DNA from: an uncultured Clostridia bacterium
Lineage (GTDB): Bacteria; Bacillota; Clostridia; Lachnospirales; Lachnospiraceae
Reading direction: 5' to 3'
Length of the DNA stretch: 5,669 nt
Assembly: GCA_946614685.1 (NCBI GenBank)
Contig: CAMOHF010000090.1
Coordinates: 1-5,669, forward strand
In this document: positions 4,675-5,669 of the stretch, one piece after another
Numbering within the stretch: the first letter of the stretch is position 1
Layout: each line of letters starts with the position of its first letter
Notes under the pieces: model-generated
Told to the model about the DNA's origin: nothing
The model's input: the letters and a program-made list of their open reading frames with translations, nothing else
Databases searched by the model: none
Made by a program: the position numbers and the translations under genes

Positions 4675-5669
4675 TTAATATTGTACGAAGGCGGCCTTAT
4701 TTGTACCCGATACACCCTGGTAATTTACACCCGGTGCGGCGGAACCCTTCGGTACGATTACGATCTGGATGCCTTCGAGGCGCTTAGAGCCGCCGGCTGT
4801 ACCGGATGCCGCTCCGTTCTTAGCCCAGCCAAGCCATCCCTGATCCTGTGCATGTACTCTGTAGTAAATGTCATAGTGCTTTGCTACTTCGCCTGTAAGC
4901 TCGATGTTGATTGCCTCAAGTCTGTAAGACTTGCCGCTGGTTCCTGCCATCATGCCGTTAGCTACGTAGCCCTGGCTCCATCCGAGGTTCTGGATGTGTG
5001 TCCTGTAACGGATACCGCCTGAATACTGTGAGTTGGACAGACGGATCTGGATTCCCTCGAGCCTGAGTGATCTTCCGGATGTTCCGGAGAATGCTCCGTT
5101 GGTCTTCCATGCCTGCCAGCCTACATTCTGTACATGAGTTCTGTAAGTTACGTTCGGTACATTTGCGCTTCCGACTGCGGGCTCACCGCGATTCTGCTTA
5201 TCCATGTAAGCTGCGCCGGTTACACTTGAGATACCGCCGATGGATCTGTTGAATGATTCATCCTTCTTCACAACTACAATCTGGATACCTTCCAGTCTGT
5301 AAGAATATCCTGCCGTACCTGCTGCCGCTCCGTTCTTTGCCCAGCCCATCCAGCCGACGTTCTGAGCATGTACTCTGTAGTACACATCATAGAGATCCTT
5401 GTCTGCGCCTGTAAGCTGAACCTTTAAAGCCTCAACGCGCTTGGACTCACCGGATGTACCGCTCATCTCACCGTTTGTGCTCCAGCCCATCCAGCCGTAA
5501 TCCTGTACGTGTGTGGTGTACTGGATACCGAGGTTCTTGTTGCCGCTTACGGAGATCTTCAGGTTCTCCATACGAAGTCCTGCTCCTACCACACCGGATA
5601 CGGTACCGTTTGAAACTGTCGGACGGTCGCCGTAGTTTTGTACGTGTGTACTGTAGGATACGTTTACAT
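4675..5669 (-). CDS. ChW-repeat cell-surface or secreted protein, C-terminal 330 residues (5' end outside window)
   Basis: The frame is open from the right edge (first full codon 5667-5665) to a TAA at 4677-4675. The GTG at 5592 is an internal valine, because repeat sequence of the same type continues upstream of it (YSTHVQNYG...). The visible part is almost entirely ChW (clostridial hydrophobic, conserved Trp) repeats of the form Y.THVQN.GW..W..NG..SGTSG.S.RLE.I.I.L. Six units are present, in two groups of three separated by a linker of about 38 residues. The protein ends in GVSGTNKAAFVQY with no sortase motif or C-terminal membrane anchor. ChW proteins in clostridia are usually exported and are thought to bind surface or extracellular polymers; the role here is inferred. 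A signal peptide or enzyme domain could lie upstream, off the window. The repeat class is confident, the function is not. Confidence 0.88.
   Translation of the reverse strand, partial: VNVSYSTHVQNYGDRPTVSNGTVSGVVGAGLRMENLKISVSGNKNLGIQYTTHVQDYGWMGWSTNGEMSGTSGESKRVEALKVQLTGADKDLYDVYYRVHAQNVGWMGWAKNGAAAGTAGYSYRLEGIQIVVVKKDESFNRSIGGISSVTGAAYMDKQNRGEPAVGSANVPNVTYRTHVQNVGWQAWKTNGAFSGTSGRSLRLEGIQIRLSNSQYSGGIRYRTHIQNLGWSQGYVANGMMAGTSGKSYRLEAINIELTGEVAKHYDIYYRVHAQDQGWLGWAKNGAASGTAGGSKRLEGIQIVIVPKGSAAPGVNYQGVSGTNKAAFVQY
4753..5667 (-). repeat. Six ChW repeat units in two triads
   Basis: In protein order the units lie at about 5667-5542 (A), 5532-5407 (B), 5394-5269 (C), 5154-5038 (D), 5016-4894 (E) and 4875-4753 (F). 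C and F resemble each other most: both have YYRVHAQ, GWxGWAKNGA, GTAG.S.RLEGIQIV and a V.K end, and each is followed by a tail with similar wording (GISSVTGAAYMDKQ after C, GVSGTNKAAFVQY after F). This points to duplication of a three-unit block. Unit A has lost both motif tryptophans (GDRPT in place of GWMGW), and unit E has lost the second (GWSQGY). Confidence 0.8.

Noticed and set aside
4551..4787. Plus-strand open frames across the inverted repeat and the ChW 3' end
   Set aside because: They overlap the ChW coding region antisense and the structured intergenic repeat, and show no protein family features.
5590..5592. GTG as the start codon of the ChW protein
   Set aside because: In-frame repeat sequence continues upstream to the window edge, and no ribosome binding site precedes the GTG. 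The gene is truncated by the window.

Overview
The window looks like a piece of a Clostridia (Firmicutes) chromosome, most likely Lachnospiraceae or a close relative. The clues are a ChW-repeat surface protein (a repeat class concentrated in clostridia), a Firmicutes-style YerC/YecD regulator, strong GGAGG ribosome binding sites and moderate GC. The taxon is an inference from protein character and not from a marker gene. Every supported gene lies on the minus strand; the plus-strand open frames are shadows of these genes.

Read in the direction of transcription (right to left): (1) 5669-4675, the 3' part of a gene for a ChW-repeat protein. Its frame is open to the window edge, so its N-terminus lies outside. 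Six ChW units are visible in two groups of three. (2) 4674-4391, a gene-free stretch of about 284 bp. It holds a GC-rich hairpin just after the ChW stop, an AT-rich patch, a striking inverted repeat of about 160 bp with long arms (4437-4596), and a promoter whose -10 box overlaps a perfect 16-bp palindrome. (3) 4390-2669, a membrane GGDEF-EAL protein with a decayed GGDEF motif and an intact EAL domain, so probably a c-di-GMP phosphodiesterase. (4) 2656-1658, holA, the DNA polymerase III delta subunit, starting 12 bp after the EAL gene. (5) 1593-139, an intracellular GH13 subfamily 5 alpha-amylase with its own well-formed promoter beside the holA stop. (6) 126 to the left edge, the N-terminal part of a YerC/YecD (TrpR-like) regulator, starting 12 bp after the amylase stop.

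There are therefore probably two transcription units after the ChW gene: EAL protein-holA, and amylase-yerC. Readthrough from the first into the second is likely, because I see no terminator between them. Apart from adjacency, nothing shows that the genes share a pathway. Most of the window is ordinary housekeeping and carbohydrate content. The part least explained by known features is the inverted-repeat element at 4437-4596, which could be a structured RNA, a bidirectional terminator, a MITE-like mobile repeat or, less likely, an invertible switch.
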